Source: a virus. From it: a DNA stretch of 35,684 bases. The DNA lies in IMG/VR virus record IMGVR_UViG_3300020215_000104, positions 1 through 35,684 of that record; one strand, 5' to 3'. Positions 1 through 7,535 of this stretch are shown here, piece by piece (the stretch's first letter is position 1; every line of letters starts with the position of its first letter). The position numbers were made by a program, and so were the translations under genes. Below the pieces are notes generated by a model, which saw only the letters and a list, made by a program, of their open reading frames with translations, did no database searches and was not told the origin of the DNA.

Positions 1-330
1 CTCGGTGTTCCGCCGCAGCTCGAGATGCTGGCGGATCGCATCGTGAACTCGACGGGCCTGCCGGGCTCGGCGGACAACGACCGCAACTCGATCAAGGCGC
101 GTCGCAACATCGAGATCGTGGTCAACCCGCTGCTGACGTCGGCGACCGCCTGGTTCCTCCTGGCGAAGAACAAGGAACTCCACGGGTGCAAGTCGTACGA
201 CCGCGTGCCGATCACCATCGAGGAAACCCTGATGGATACGCGCACGCGCAATCGCATGACGCCGGTGCGGTTCCGGTCCTCGTGGTTCTGGCAGCACGCG
301 CAGAACGCCTGGGGCACGGCGGGCGCGTAA
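1..330 (+). CDS. Major capsid protein, C-terminal part (5' end outside window)
   Basis: The reading frame is open from base 1 and ends at a TAA at 330, so only the last 109 residues are present. The segment resembles the C-terminal domain of phage major head proteins of the Mu gpT-like/HK97-fold type: a 'PPQLE' lead-in, a middle 'IEIVVNPLL' strand followed by 'AWFLLAKNK', and a closing 'TRNRMTPVRFRSSWFW' stretch. This pattern (a described reference protein, then strand, then an aromatic-rich end) is typical of capsid subunits. It would form the head shell. A terminator-like hairpin follows, as is common after highly expressed capsid genes. Family assignment is by recollection. Confidence 0.75.
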   Translation, partial: LGVPPQLEMLADRIVNSTGLPGSADNDRNSIKARRNIEIVVNPLLTSATAWFLLAKNKELHGCKSYDRVPITIEETLMDTRTRNRMTPVRFRSSWFWQHAQNAWGTAGA

Positions 331-397
331 GCGATCAGGAGTCGGCTGCCGCGCGAGTTGGATAAGGACGCGGCGGCCGATGCCGTCACTCTCTTTG

Positions 398-463
398 ACC
401 GAGCGGGTGCCCTGTTGACGGCATGGGGTGGGGCAACCGTGGCTCTGCCCGCTCGGTTCTTTT
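398..463 (+). terminator. Rho-independent terminator-like hairpin after the capsid gene
   Basis: A perfect 10-bp inverted repeat (ACCGAGCGGG at 398-407 and CCCGCTCGGT at 448-457) brackets a 40-nt loop. The loop can fold further through GCCC at 409-412 and GGGC at 431-434. A T-rich run (TTCTTTT) follows directly at 457-462. The site lies in the 148-nt gap between the capsid stop and the next start codon. It would limit read-through from the capsid gene. The long loop is unusual for a simple terminator. Confidence 0.6.
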
Positions 464-478
464 CACACGGGAGCAGCG

Positions 479-835
479 ATGAGAGCACGTAGCACGAACA
501 CCGGCATGCACCTCAGCAACGACCTGGTGTCGAATGTCGAGTCCTCGCACGGCGTGCAGTTGACCGGCGGATCGACTGGTGGCGTCGTCCAGGCGATCGG
601 CGACGACGACAACATCACTCTGTTCGTTCGCGGCAAGGGCACGGGCGCGGTGGTGCTCGGCTCGTCGGTGAGCACGCCGCAGTTTCTCCAGAACGCGGCG
701 GTCGGCTCGACGGCGGCGGCGGCGGCGCTCGGCAACATCGGCGGCGCGGCGGGCCCGACGGCGCAGGCGCAGGTCGGCTGGATCAAGATCGGCGAATCCT
801 CGGGCGGATCCTGCTTCGTTCCGTACTGGAAGTAG
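479..835 (+). CDS. Small virion-region protein, Gly/Ala/Ser-rich
   Basis: The protein has 118 residues. The ATG at 479 is preferred over an upstream in-frame ATG at 428 because GGGAGCAG precedes it and the earlier start would lie inside the terminator hairpin. The sequence is rich in Gly, Ala, Ser and Val with repeated short strands ('GVVQAIGDDDNITLFVRGKG', 'GAVVLGSS'), and ends in 'SGGSCFVPYWK'. This looks like a beta-rich capsid decoration or head-stabilising protein, and its place directly after the capsid gene fits. No specific family was recognised; the structural role is inferred from position. Confidence 0.7.
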   Translation: MRARSTNTGMHLSNDLVSNVESSHGVQLTGGSTGGVVQAIGDDDNITLFVRGKGTGAVVLGSSVSTPQFLQNAAVGSTAAAAALGNIGGAAGPTAQAQVGWIKIGESSGGSCFVPYWK

Positions 836-839
836 GCCG

Positions 840-1139
840 ATGCTGGAATACAACCGGCTCTGGACCTTCACTAGCACGGGCGCGGGGGCGTGGGAGGATG
901 CGTTTCACGCCCGCGAGCACAACTTCATCGTCGAGACCGCGGCCGGGTCGACCGCGACCGTGGTGATCGAGCAGCGGCGCAGTAATGGCTCGGTGGCCGT
1001 GCAACTCGGCACGTCGATGAATCTCGACGCCTCCAGCGGGACCAGTCAGCAGTTGACCGGCGCGTTCTATCAGGTGCGGGCGCGCGTGACGGACATGACG
1101 TCGACCGGCACGGTGTACGTGCAGGGGGTGGGCAACTGA
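840..1139 (+). CDS. Small beta-rich virion-region protein
   Basis: The protein has 99 residues and starts 4 nt after the previous stop. Its TGA overlaps the next ATG (TGATG), so the two are probably translationally coupled. The sequence alternates short hydrophobic strands with Thr/Ser/Gly turns and has no long helix, signal peptide or membrane segment. The C-terminal half ('GAFYQVRARVTDM', 'GTVYVQGVGN') reads like a beta-sandwich edge. Its size and place between capsid and connector genes suit a head decoration or minor structural protein, but no family was recognised. Confidence 0.7.
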   Translation: MLEYNRLWTFTSTGAGAWEDAFHAREHNFIVETAAGSTATVVIEQRRSNGSVAVQLGTSMNLDASSGTSQQLTGAFYQVRARVTDMTSTGTVYVQGVGN

Positions 1140-1834
1140 TGCGCGGCTGGGTCAAGCATGGCCTATTCGCGGTGGCGCTGCTGATTGGGGCGGCGGTGGT
1201 CGCCGAGAGTCAGCAGACGCGGATTAATGGCCTGTTGCAGACCGTGAATGCACAGTTTGTGACGGCAACATCGTGGTTCCGTGGCCCTGATGGATCCACC
1301 ACGACTCCGGGATTTAGCTTCACCAACGACACAAATACCGGACTCCGCAATCCTGGGAATCAACTGTATGTGGTGGTGAACGGTTCGGATCGTGCGCTGC
1401 TGGACGCGAGCGGTTTGGACCTAGCGACGAACCCGTTGGTGTTCGGCACTGGCTTCGGTTCGGCTGACATCCGCGTCCGTCGCACCGCCGCCAAGACCCT
1501 CACCGTCGATGACGGGGCAGGAGGGGCGCTGACGGAAGTGCGGGTTATCGGCGCGTTGCGCGCATCCACGGGCATTACGGACGATCGGTTCAACAACCAG
1601 CGTATTCCGGTTGCGGACTCAAACGGCACATTCCAGCAGTCTGCCAGCCTGACGTTTACGGGCACCCGCCTGACGTATCCGGTGGCGCAGTTGACGCCGC
1701 AGGCGAGCGCGCCGTCGTCCCCTGCGGCCGGTGACATCTACGTCGATTCCACGCCGGCCCCTGACGAGTTGTGCTTCTACGACGGTGCGGCCTGGCAGGG
1801 TATCAGCTCCGGCACCGACGCCAATTGCAGTTAG
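1139..1834 (+). CDS. Exported or fibre-like protein with signal-peptide N-terminus
   Basis: The protein has 231 residues and its ATG overlaps the previous stop. It begins with a basic stretch and a hydrophobic core ('HGLFAVALLIGAAVVAES'), which looks like a signal peptide or membrane anchor. The rest is beta-rich and fibre-like. 'FTNDTNTGLRNPGNQLYVVV' and the ending 'GDIYVDSTPAPDELCFYDGA' recall phage tail-fibre or collagen-adjacent modules, where 'YDGAAW' endings are common. A secreted N-terminus on a gene inside the virion cluster is odd: it may be a cargo or surface protein rather than a virion subunit. Function is unknown. Confidence 0.7.
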   Translation: MRGWVKHGLFAVALLIGAAVVAESQQTRINGLLQTVNAQFVTATSWFRGPDGSTTTPGFSFTNDTNTGLRNPGNQLYVVVNGSDRALLDASGLDLATNPLVFGTGFGSADIRVRRTAAKTLTVDDGAGGALTEVRVIGALRASTGITDDRFNNQRIPVADSNGTFQQSASLTFTGTRLTYPVAQLTPQASAPSSPAAGDIYVDSTPAPDELCFYDGAAWQGISSGTDANCS

Positions 1835-1845
1835 GGGAAGGAACC

Positions 1846-2217
1846 ATGCGCCGCATCCTCGTCATCCTGATCGCCGCGCTCGCGATGACCGCTCCGGCGG
1901 TGGCGCAGGAGAGCGTCACCCTCACGACACCGGCCAGCATCGGCACGCGCTCGACGTGGCGACCGTCGCTCCTGACCATCGAACTGCAGCCGGATAACAC
2001 CTGGCGCGTGGTGATCGAAGCGAGAGACAACCTCGGACTAACCGTGCGGTGCGACCACACGGGCGCCGATGCGGCGGCACTTGTCACGGCGTTGAACACC
2101 GCCGACATGCGAACCAACAGCCTGCACAAGCGGCTTCTGACGCATCTCCAGAGCGCCGCCGCGCATGGGGGCGTGGCGAAGATTGGCGCCGGCAGTGTCA
2201 CGGGAACGGCGCAGTAA
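1846..2217 (+). CDS. Small secreted protein with signal peptide
   Basis: The protein has 123 residues. The ATG at 1846 follows a GGGGAAGG ribosome-binding site. An in-frame start at 1771 is rejected because it lies inside the previous gene. Residues 1-21 form a classical signal peptide: two Arg, a hydrophobic core 'ILVILIAALAM', then a probable cleavage after 'AVA' before QE. The mature part is a small beta/alpha domain with a single Cys ('LTVRCDHTG') and a helical segment. Export to the periplasm or envelope is inferred. It is the second consecutive gene with an export-like N-terminus, which is unusual in a head-gene cluster. No family was recognised. Confidence 0.72.
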   Translation: MRRILVILIAALAMTAPAVAQESVTLTTPASIGTRSTWRPSLLTIELQPDNTWRVVIEARDNLGLTVRCDHTGADAAALVTALNTADMRTNSLHKRLLTHLQSAAAHGGVAKIGAGSVTGTAQ

Positions 2218-2221
2218 GCGG

Positions 2222-2416
2222 ATGCCGACTATTCGCGACACCCTGACCGCCAAACTCGAGCGCCTCCGCGACAAGAAGGCGCGGTTGCAGGCCGAAGCGG
2301 TAGCCGTGCAAGCCGAGATCGACCGCCTGAAGGCGACCAAAGACGCGCTGACGCCGGCGGATGACGTGAAGCTGGCGGACCTGCAAGCGGTGGGCGTGAT
2401 CAAGCCGTGCGACTGA
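2222..2416 (+). CDS. Small coiled-coil protein
   Basis: The protein has 64 residues and starts 4 nt after the previous stop. It is highly charged and helical: residues about 8-45 show heptad spacing of Leu/Ala ('KLERLRDKKARLQAEAVAVQ') typical of a coiled coil, and it ends 'VGVIKPCD'. It is encoded just before the connector gene. It might be a small scaffold, a chaperone or a virion-associated coiled coil; the sequence does not decide. The start at 2222 is chosen because it avoids a long overlap with the upstream gene. Confidence 0.65.
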   Translation: MPTIRDTLTAKLERLRDKKARLQAEAVAVQAEIDRLKATKDALTPADDVKLADLQAVGVIKPCD

Positions 2417-2420
2417 CGCG

Positions 2421-3215
2421 ATGACGTTTGAACAGCTTTATAAGGGCGAACTCTCGATTCGGCTGAACAACTCCGACACGCAAGTGTTGTTCACGTCCAC
2501 GCGGCGCCAGGTGGCGATCCGTGAGGCGGAAGAAGAGTTTGCCGACCTGACCGAGTGCCTCACGCGCGTCTCGACGATTGCCTGCTCCTGCAACGTCACC
2601 GAATACACGCTGACGTCCACCTCGCTCCAGAACAGCACCGATTACGTGCGACTGGCGAAGCAGGGCGTGGAGTTCGTGCATACCTCGAGCAACGACGTCG
2701 TCACGCACGCCTCGGGCGATGGCTTCCCGCGCCGGGATCTGGTGTGGCGCAACCAGTTCGACCAGGGCTGGCGCACGTCGACGACCCCCGTGCAGGTGCC
2801 GAGCGGCTTCTACATCCGCGAGGATGGCGGGCAGGTGATTCTCGGCCTGAACGAGCCGCCGCGTGTGGGCAGTTCGGAGACGGCGAAGGTCTATGTGCCG
2901 TACGTGGCGCGGCCCGAGACGATGGCGACGTCGACGTCCGAGCCGTTCACGGTGGGCGGGGTGTCGCGGGCGGATCTGCGCGTGTACCACAAGGCGCTGC
3001 CGGAATACGCGGCGTACAAGCTCCTGCCGCTCGTCGGCGACAAAGAAGGAGCGCAAGAGGCGCTCCAGAAGTTTCTCGGCTATGTCGCCCGCTACGCGCA
3101 GAACCAGCGGCCGAAGGGCGGCCAGCATGTGACGGTGGCGCGATCGTATCTGCGCGAATCGATGCGGCGCGGCGGCCGGGATCACGACGCGGGATCGGGA
3201 TGGGCGCGGGCGTGA
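2421..3215 (+). CDS. Phage head-tail adaptor/connector-like protein
   Basis: The protein has 264 residues and starts 5 nt after the upstream stop. The N-terminus ('TFEQLYKGELSIRLNNSDT') and the C-terminal helical part ('LPEYAAYKLLPLVGDKEGAQ') resemble phage adaptor proteins that sit below the portal and create the tail-docking surface. In those proteins a central beta domain is flanked by helices. The gene position, after the capsid cluster and before the tail propeller gene, fits this role. The assignment is from general pattern and order only, and an unrelated structural role is possible. Confidence 0.6.
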   Translation: MTFEQLYKGELSIRLNNSDTQVLFTSTRRQVAIREAEEEFADLTECLTRVSTIACSCNVTEYTLTSTSLQNSTDYVRLAKQGVEFVHTSSNDVVTHASGDGFPRRDLVWRNQFDQGWRTSTTPVQVPSGFYIREDGGQVILGLNEPPRVGSSETAKVYVPYVARPETMATSTSEPFTVGGVSRADLRVYHKALPEYAAYKLLPLVGDKEGAQEALQKFLGYVARYAQNQRPKGGQHVTVARSYLRESMRRGGRDHDAGSGWARA

Positions 3216-3394
3216 GTGGGTCCGTCGTGCGTGTGCGACTCGTCTGCGGGTGCGGCGTCACGTTGGGGAGCGTCGACGACGTCCCGCAGTGCGCGGAGCA
3301 TGGCGAGCGACGGGTGGCCCATGTGAACGCCCCCCCGCCCCGGTTCCGCGCCGTGGACTGCGCGGCGGATGGCCCGCTGGTGCGAAAGGACTGA
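3212..3394 (+). CDS. Small Cys-containing protein of the phage structural cluster
   Basis: The protein has 60 residues from the GTG at 3212, which overlaps the upstream stop as GTGA. An in-frame ATG at 3200 is the alternative. The sequence has a Cys-rich turn ('RLVCGCGVTLGSVDDVPQCA') followed by His and a conserved-looking tail ending in 'DGPLVRKD'. The Cys/His arrangement (CxC, C, H) could bind zinc. Small proteins with this look recur in podovirus-like structural clusters beside the next Pro-rich gene, as far as I recall. The exact role is unknown. Confidence 0.6.
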   Translation: MSGSVVRVRLVCGCGVTLGSVDDVPQCAEHGERRVAHVNAPPPRFRAVDCAADGPLVRKD

Positions 3395-3398
3395 GAGA

Positions 3399-4106
3399 GT
3401 GCCCGAGAACATTGGCTACAGCTTCGCGCCCGGTGCGGATGCGAACGGACAGGGACAGCAGCCGACCGCCGGCGGCAACGGACGGCCACGGGCGGCGGGG
3501 CAGGAGGCGGTCAGGATCCTGAACCTCCACGTGCCGAAGGCGCTGCCGTCGAATGCGCCCGTGAATCGCTCGCTGCTGACGGGGCCGGGCAGTGCCGCGG
3601 CCGGCAGTGATTCGCTGACGTCGATGGTGCGGGCGCTGATGGATGCGTTCAAGCCGCAGGCGCCGATGGGGGCTCCGGCGATGCCGCGCACCGTCTCGAA
3701 TCCCAACCCGGTGACAACGACGCCGATGCCGAGCATGCCGACGTTCCCGATGGGCGGGATGGACCCGGAGCCGCCCCGGAACCCGTCGCGCCCGTCGCCG
3801 TCGGTGCCGACGCAGCCACCGAGTCTCCATGCGCCGCCGGTGTTTGAGGGCTTCGTCGATACGCCGCCGATGCAGAATGCGCCGCTCTTTGACGACTGGA
3901 TGACGAACGAATCGCCGTACGAGAACGCCTATGCGGCGATCGGCGCGGACGATGACGAGCAGCGGCGCAAGTATCTCGATCAGGTGTGGCAGGCGTACAA
4001 CCAGGCGTTGCAGTCGCAGACCGCGCCGCGGCCAGCGAATCCGCCTGGACCGAGTTGGAACTGGAACGCCGGCAATACACCGACGAACGGCGGAACGAAC
4101 GCCTAG
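3399..4106 (+). CDS. Pro/Gly-rich structural-cluster protein
   Basis: The protein has 235 residues from the GTG at 3399, preceded by GAGAG. An in-frame ATG at 3369 lies inside the previous gene and is less likely. The N-terminus reads 'PENIGYSFAPGADANGQGQQ'. The middle is Pro/Met/Ser-rich and disordered-looking, and the C-terminal third is helical and acidic ('DDDEQRRKYLDQVWQAYNQA'). It could be a linker-type virion protein or an assembly factor. Its 3' end overlaps by 4 nt the 3' end of a convergent minus-strand gene. Confidence 0.65.
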   Translation: MPENIGYSFAPGADANGQGQQPTAGGNGRPRAAGQEAVRILNLHVPKALPSNAPVNRSLLTGPGSAAAGSDSLTSMVRALMDAFKPQAPMGAPAMPRTVSNPNPVTTTPMPSMPTFPMGGMDPEPPRNPSRPSPSVPTQPPSLHAPPVFEGFVDTPPMQNAPLFDDWMTNESPYENAYAAIGADDDEQRRKYLDQVWQAYNQALQSQTAPRPANPPGPSWNWNAGNTPTNGGTNA

Positions 4107-4591
4107 TGGGTATGCGGTTGCAGCGTCCAGACGACGCCGGTGACGTCCTGGCAGTCTTTGTTGCGGGCGCGCTTCATCTCGGAGTCGAACGCGATGCGCT
4201 TCGAGGTCAGGCGGATGGCGCCTGTCGCGAAGAGGACGCCGTTGAACTCGCCTTCGCCTTGGCACCGTTCAACGGCGATCGTTTCGTGGCTTCCGTCCGG
4301 CCGCGCCTCGGATGCGCCGCCGAACACGGACACGCGCAGTTTGAACTTGCCATCTTTCGTGACGGTGCCCTCAATCGTGCCGCTGTTGCGTCCCTTGTTT
4401 GTGGACTGCCAGCGTCCCGTGACCTTCCCATCGTCAGCGATGGTGAGGTGCGCGATGGTGGGTCCGACGGTCAGCCCGCGGGAATCGTTGAACTCGAGCG
4501 CGCCAATCCATTCTGCCTGACGGGGAACGTCCGTCGTGGCCGTGGTGGTCTGCCAGCCGAACAGTCCAAGCAGCAGCATCAGTACGCGCAT
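4103..4591 (-). CDS. Secreted beta-rich protein on the opposite strand (moron candidate)
   Basis: The protein has 162 residues and is read on the minus strand between two plus-strand virion genes. It starts with a short hydrophobic signal-like segment ('MRVLMLLLGLFGWQ', with a second in-frame ATG at 4579). The mature part alternates strands with charged turns ('LTIADDGKVTGRW', 'GTIEGTVTKDGKFKLRVSVF'), suggesting a small beta-barrel or sandwich. Two Cys residues (in 'VERCQG' and 'NKDCQD') could form a disulfide in the periplasm. Only about 20 nt separate its start from the next plus-strand ATG, so its promoter must lie inside that gene. Opposite orientation and export fit a lysogenic-conversion moron; no family was recognised. 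Confidence 0.7.
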   Translation of the reverse strand: MRVLMLLLGLFGWQTTTATTDVPRQAEWIGALEFNDSRGLTVGPTIAHLTIADDGKVTGRWQSTNKGRNSGTIEGTVTKDGKFKLRVSVFGGASEARPDGSHETIAVERCQGEGEFNGVLFATGAIRLTSKRIAFDSEMKRARNKDCQDVTGVVWTLQPHTH

Positions 4592-4611
4592 ACGGCAGAG
4601 GCTACCGCCTG

Positions 4612-6507
4612 ATGGCTGCCGGAATCAAGGCTCGTCCGCCCCGCGCCGCCCGCGTCAAACAGATCCTCCCGGTCACTGACCTGACCGGCGGCCTCGACCT
4701 GCGCCGCTCCGAAACCCTGCTCGCGCCGGATCGTGCCCGGTCACTCAAGAACTTCTCGCTCGAGGAACCCGGCGCCCTCATCGTTCGCCCCGGCTACCAG
4801 CGCACCTCGACGATCACCTGGTTCAATGGCCGTCCGCAGGGCGGGCAGCGGGTTTACCTCGCCAATAGCGCCTTCACGCTCATTGCGGGCGAAGGCAAGG
4901 TGTTCAAGCCGTCCGATGCGTGGGGCGGCTCGACGTCGCCGGTCTATTCGACGCTGTCCACCGGGAATCACATTTTCTTCCCGTATGACCGCGACCTGGC
5001 GATGGTCATGGACGGGGCCAACCGGCCGCGGTTCACGACGAACGGCACGGACTGGCACCTCGCCGGCACCGATGCGCCGAGCAGTGGCGCGACGCTGTCC
5101 TCAGTCAGCACCGGCGGGTTGAGCAGCGGCGAGATCGCGGTCATCTACACCTACAAGCACCGCGGCACCGCGCACGAAAGCAACCCGTCGCCAGCGTCGA
5201 CCATCACGCTCAGTGCCAGCTCGGGCGCGGTCCATGCGACCGCCTCGCCGTCGACGGATCCGAAGAACGACGCCTACGTGTGGTACGCGCGCAAGGTGCT
5301 CCCGGACCTTGAGGGCGTCTATCGCAAGTACAGCTCCGGCGCGGCGTCGACGGTCACCATCGCCTCGTCGGCCTGGACGAGCAACGATGAAGCGCCGAGC
5401 AATCACGACGTGCCGCCGACCGGCCTGCGGTTTGGCGTGTCGTGGAAGTCGCGGTGGTGGGCGCCATCGGGCAGGGTGGGGAACCGCCTGCACTTTACCG
5501 AGCTGTTCCAGCCGCAGTCGTACCCGTCGCTGTTCTTCATCGATATTCCGTTCGAGAAGGGCGACAGCATCACGGCGCTGCAGCCGTTGGGCGACACGCT
5601 GCTGGTGTTCGGGCAATCCGGCGTGTTCCTCATCATCGGGCAGACGTCGCTCGACTTCGAGGTGCGTCCGTCGCAGGGTGGCGAAACGGGCGCATTCGGT
5701 CAGCGGGCGGTCGCGAAGGTGGAGCAGGCCGCGCTCCACGCCGGCGGCGATGGCGTCAACAGCTTCGATGGCGCCGGGGACCGCAGCCTCGAGCACGACA
5801 TCGCCACCGCCTGGTCTGACCTGGTGCAGAACACCGGCAGCACGGACCTCGCGCACGTCGCCGCCCTCTACGACCACCAGCGGCAGGAAGTGCGCCTCGC
5901 GGTGCCGCGCGTCTACCCGACGGGCGCCCGCGGAGAGCTGGTGCTGAACCTGGATCGCACGCGCGAGAACCGGGGCACGCCCGCCTGGTGTACCACCGAC
6001 CGCGACATCGCGCTTTACATGCACTGGAACGGCAACGAGCCGACAGCGGGCAACCGCGGGCGGATCTTCTCGATGCCGAGCACGGTGGGCGTGGTGGACG
6101 AGGAAGTGATCGAAGTCGGGGCGAACAGCTCCAACCTCGCAGCGGAATACGAGAGCCCGACGCTCTCCCTTGGGCTACACCGGGCGCGCGTGACGGAGTT
6201 GCACGTCGAGTACGAACCGAACGGCGGCGCCTTGGCGGCTGAAGTCACGGTCGACGGCATCACGCACGGCCCGTACACGCTGCCGACCGGCGCGGGGCTG
6301 GCGACCTACGACGCCGACGATGCGCTGTATGACACGTCCAACTATGCCGGCTCGGGCCGGCGCAAGGCGTACCAGATTCTCCCGCTGGAAGCTGAGGGCC
6401 GCACGGCATCGGTGCGTCTGACGTACACGGGCACGGATCGACAGCGGTTGTTTACGTTCGCGCTCGGCATCCTGCCGGAGAGCGGCGTCAGACAGGTGAG
6501 CGAGTAA
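4612..6507 (+). CDS. Large tail/nozzle-type structural protein (beta-propeller-like)
   Basis: The protein has 631 residues. The N-terminus ('DLTGGLDLRRSETLLAPDRA', then 'SLKNFSLEEPGALIVRPGYQ') is a pattern shared by phage tail hub or stabilisation proteins, in which a list of sites is bound and then blades of a beta-propeller follow. Repeating strand-turn units continue to about residue 480 ('LLVFGQSGVFLIIGQ', 'AALHAGGDGVNSFDGAGDRS'). The C-terminal 130 residues look like a separate beta domain. P22 gp10 and T7-type nozzle proteins are the nearest functional analogues I can name. The TAATG overlap with the next gene shows coupling. The role is inferred. Confidence 0.65.
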   Translation: MAAGIKARPPRAARVKQILPVTDLTGGLDLRRSETLLAPDRARSLKNFSLEEPGALIVRPGYQRTSTITWFNGRPQGGQRVYLANSAFTLIAGEGKVFKPSDAWGGSTSPVYSTLSTGNHIFFPYDRDLAMVMDGANRPRFTTNGTDWHLAGTDAPSSGATLSSVSTGGLSSGEIAVIYTYKHRGTAHESNPSPASTITLSASSGAVHATASPSTDPKNDAYVWYARKVLPDLEGVYRKYSSGAASTVTIASSAWTSNDEAPSNHDVPPTGLRFGVSWKSRWWAPSGRVGNRLHFTELFQPQSYPSLFFIDIPFEKGDSITALQPLGDTLLVFGQSGVFLIIGQTSLDFEVRPSQGGETGAFGQRAVAKVEQAALHAGGDGVNSFDGAGDRSLEHDIATAWSDLVQNTGSTDLAHVAALYDHQRQEVRLAVPRVYPTGARGELVLNLDRTRENRGTPAWCTTDRDIALYMHWNGNEPTAGNRGRIFSMPSTVGVVDEEVIEVGANSSNLAAEYESPTLSLGLHRARVTELHVEYEPNGGALAAEVTVDGITHGPYTLPTGAGLATYDADDALYDTSNYAGSGRRKAYQILPLEAEGRTASVRLTYTGTDRQRLFTFALGILPESGVRQVSE

Positions 6508-7160
6508 TGGCGAACTATCCGACATCCGACCCGAGCTTTTCGGACAAGAGCCCCGGCCAAAAGATTCAGTCGGCCCACATCGACGCGCTGCAAGACGAAG
6601 TGGTGGCGATCGGCTCGGCGCTGCGCGGAACACTCCAGCACGCCGTGACCGTCGGCACGGGTGGCCTCACGGTGTCGAGCGGCGGCCTGACGGTGAGCAC
6701 GGGGGCGGTGACGTACGGGCAGCGGCCGACCGAGCCGCCGCCGGACGCAGCGCTGTCGTTTATGGCGAGCATTCAGGATCTCGGCTCGTCGCTCGCCAGC
6801 ACGCTCAGCTTCGGCAGTTTGGCCTACGCCATCAATTCGTCGATGTACGCGGCCGGCCAGCCCACGCGGCTGACGCCGCAGTCGACAGGGCTGTATCACG
6901 TGTCCGCGCAAGTCGTGCTCGCCGGGACGCCGACGGCGGCGTCGCATGTGTTCCTTCGGGTCGTCGATTCGAGCGGCGGGCTCATCGGCGCCAACAGCGT
7001 TCAGAGTTCGGGGGCTATGGCGATCCAGTGCCACGGCTTCAAACGGTTTGATGTGCTCGGCGGTCACGTCTCGTGTCAAGTCGTGAACAACAGCGGCGGC
7101 TCGACGTTGTCCGTGCAGGCGGGTCAGCAGTTCACGTGGTTCTCGCTGGTGAAGCTGTAG
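6507..7160 (+). CDS. Tail fibre/receptor-binding-type protein
   Basis: The protein has 217 residues and its ATG overlaps the upstream TAA. The N-terminus 'TDPSFSDKSPGQKIQSAHID', followed by 'ALQDEVVAIGSALRG', is typical of virion-attachment segments of fibre proteins. A Gly/Thr/Val repeat of triple-helix or shaft type follows ('GGLTVSSGGLTVSTGAVTYG'). From about residue 95 a compact beta domain ('TGLYHVSAQVVLAG', 'GHVSCQVVNNSGGSTLSVQA') resembles the C1q/TNF-like jelly roll seen at fibre tips. It probably contacts the host surface. Orientation and order fit a short fibre gene. Confidence 0.65.
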   Translation: MANYPTSDPSFSDKSPGQKIQSAHIDALQDEVVAIGSALRGTLQHAVTVGTGGLTVSSGGLTVSTGAVTYGQRPTEPPPDAALSFMASIQDLGSSLASTLSFGSLAYAINSSMYAAGQPTRLTPQSTGLYHVSAQVVLAGTPTAASHVFLRVVDSSGGLIGANSVQSSGAMAIQCHGFKRFDVLGGHVSCQVVNNSGGSTLSVQAGQQFTWFSLVKL

Positions 7161-7520
7161 ATGGATCTCGGCTACATCAAAGCGCAACTCGGCGCGGTGA
7201 GCGATGCCGGGACGCGCAAGGCGCTCACCGAGATTTTCAAGCACGTGTGCGAAAGCGTGGATCTGGGCGAGCCGACGCACCAGACCCGCGCCGGCAACGT
7301 GGCGGCCTACTACCAGGCGTCGACGACGGGCCTGAGCACGGGCGAGTTTTCGTTTCAGCACGGCCTCGGGGTCGCGCCGTCGTTTGCGATCCCGGTGTTG
7401 GACTTGCGGCAAGCCGGCGCCCACCTGGTGCCGTTGGAAGTGGCGCGCGTAGCCGATACGAAGCGCGTCTACCTGAAAAGCACAAGCACGAATGCGGCGT
7501 TCGTGCTGTTGATTGGATAG
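7161..7520 (+). CDS. Small tail-associated protein
   Basis: The protein has 119 residues and starts directly after the previous stop. An N-terminal helix ('GAVSDAGTRKALTEIFKHVC') precedes a beta-rich C-terminal domain ('FQHGLGVAPSFAIPVLDL', 'KRVYLKSTSTNAAFVLLIG'). This last motif is like the terminal strand of phage tail-tip or fibre-associated proteins that display a small jelly roll. It is likely part of the tail-fibre unit with its neighbour, but no firm family was recognised. Confidence 0.65.
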   Translation: MDLGYIKAQLGAVSDAGTRKALTEIFKHVCESVDLGEPTHQTRAGNVAAYYQASTTGLSTGEFSFQHGLGVAPSFAIPVLDLRQAGAHLVPLEVARVADTKRVYLKSTSTNAAFVLLIG

Positions 7521-7535
7521 GAGCCTCCCCACCCT

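Noticed and set aside
3258-4265. 335-codon minus-strand frame
   Set aside because: Almost pure Arg/Pro/His sequence complementary to the Pro/Gly-rich plus-strand gene; it also overlaps the better-supported 4103-4591 gene.
1139-7160. Diversity-generating retroelement, suggested by fibre genes in a podovirus-like layout
   Set aside because: No reverse transcriptase, template repeat or matching variable repeat was seen in the window.
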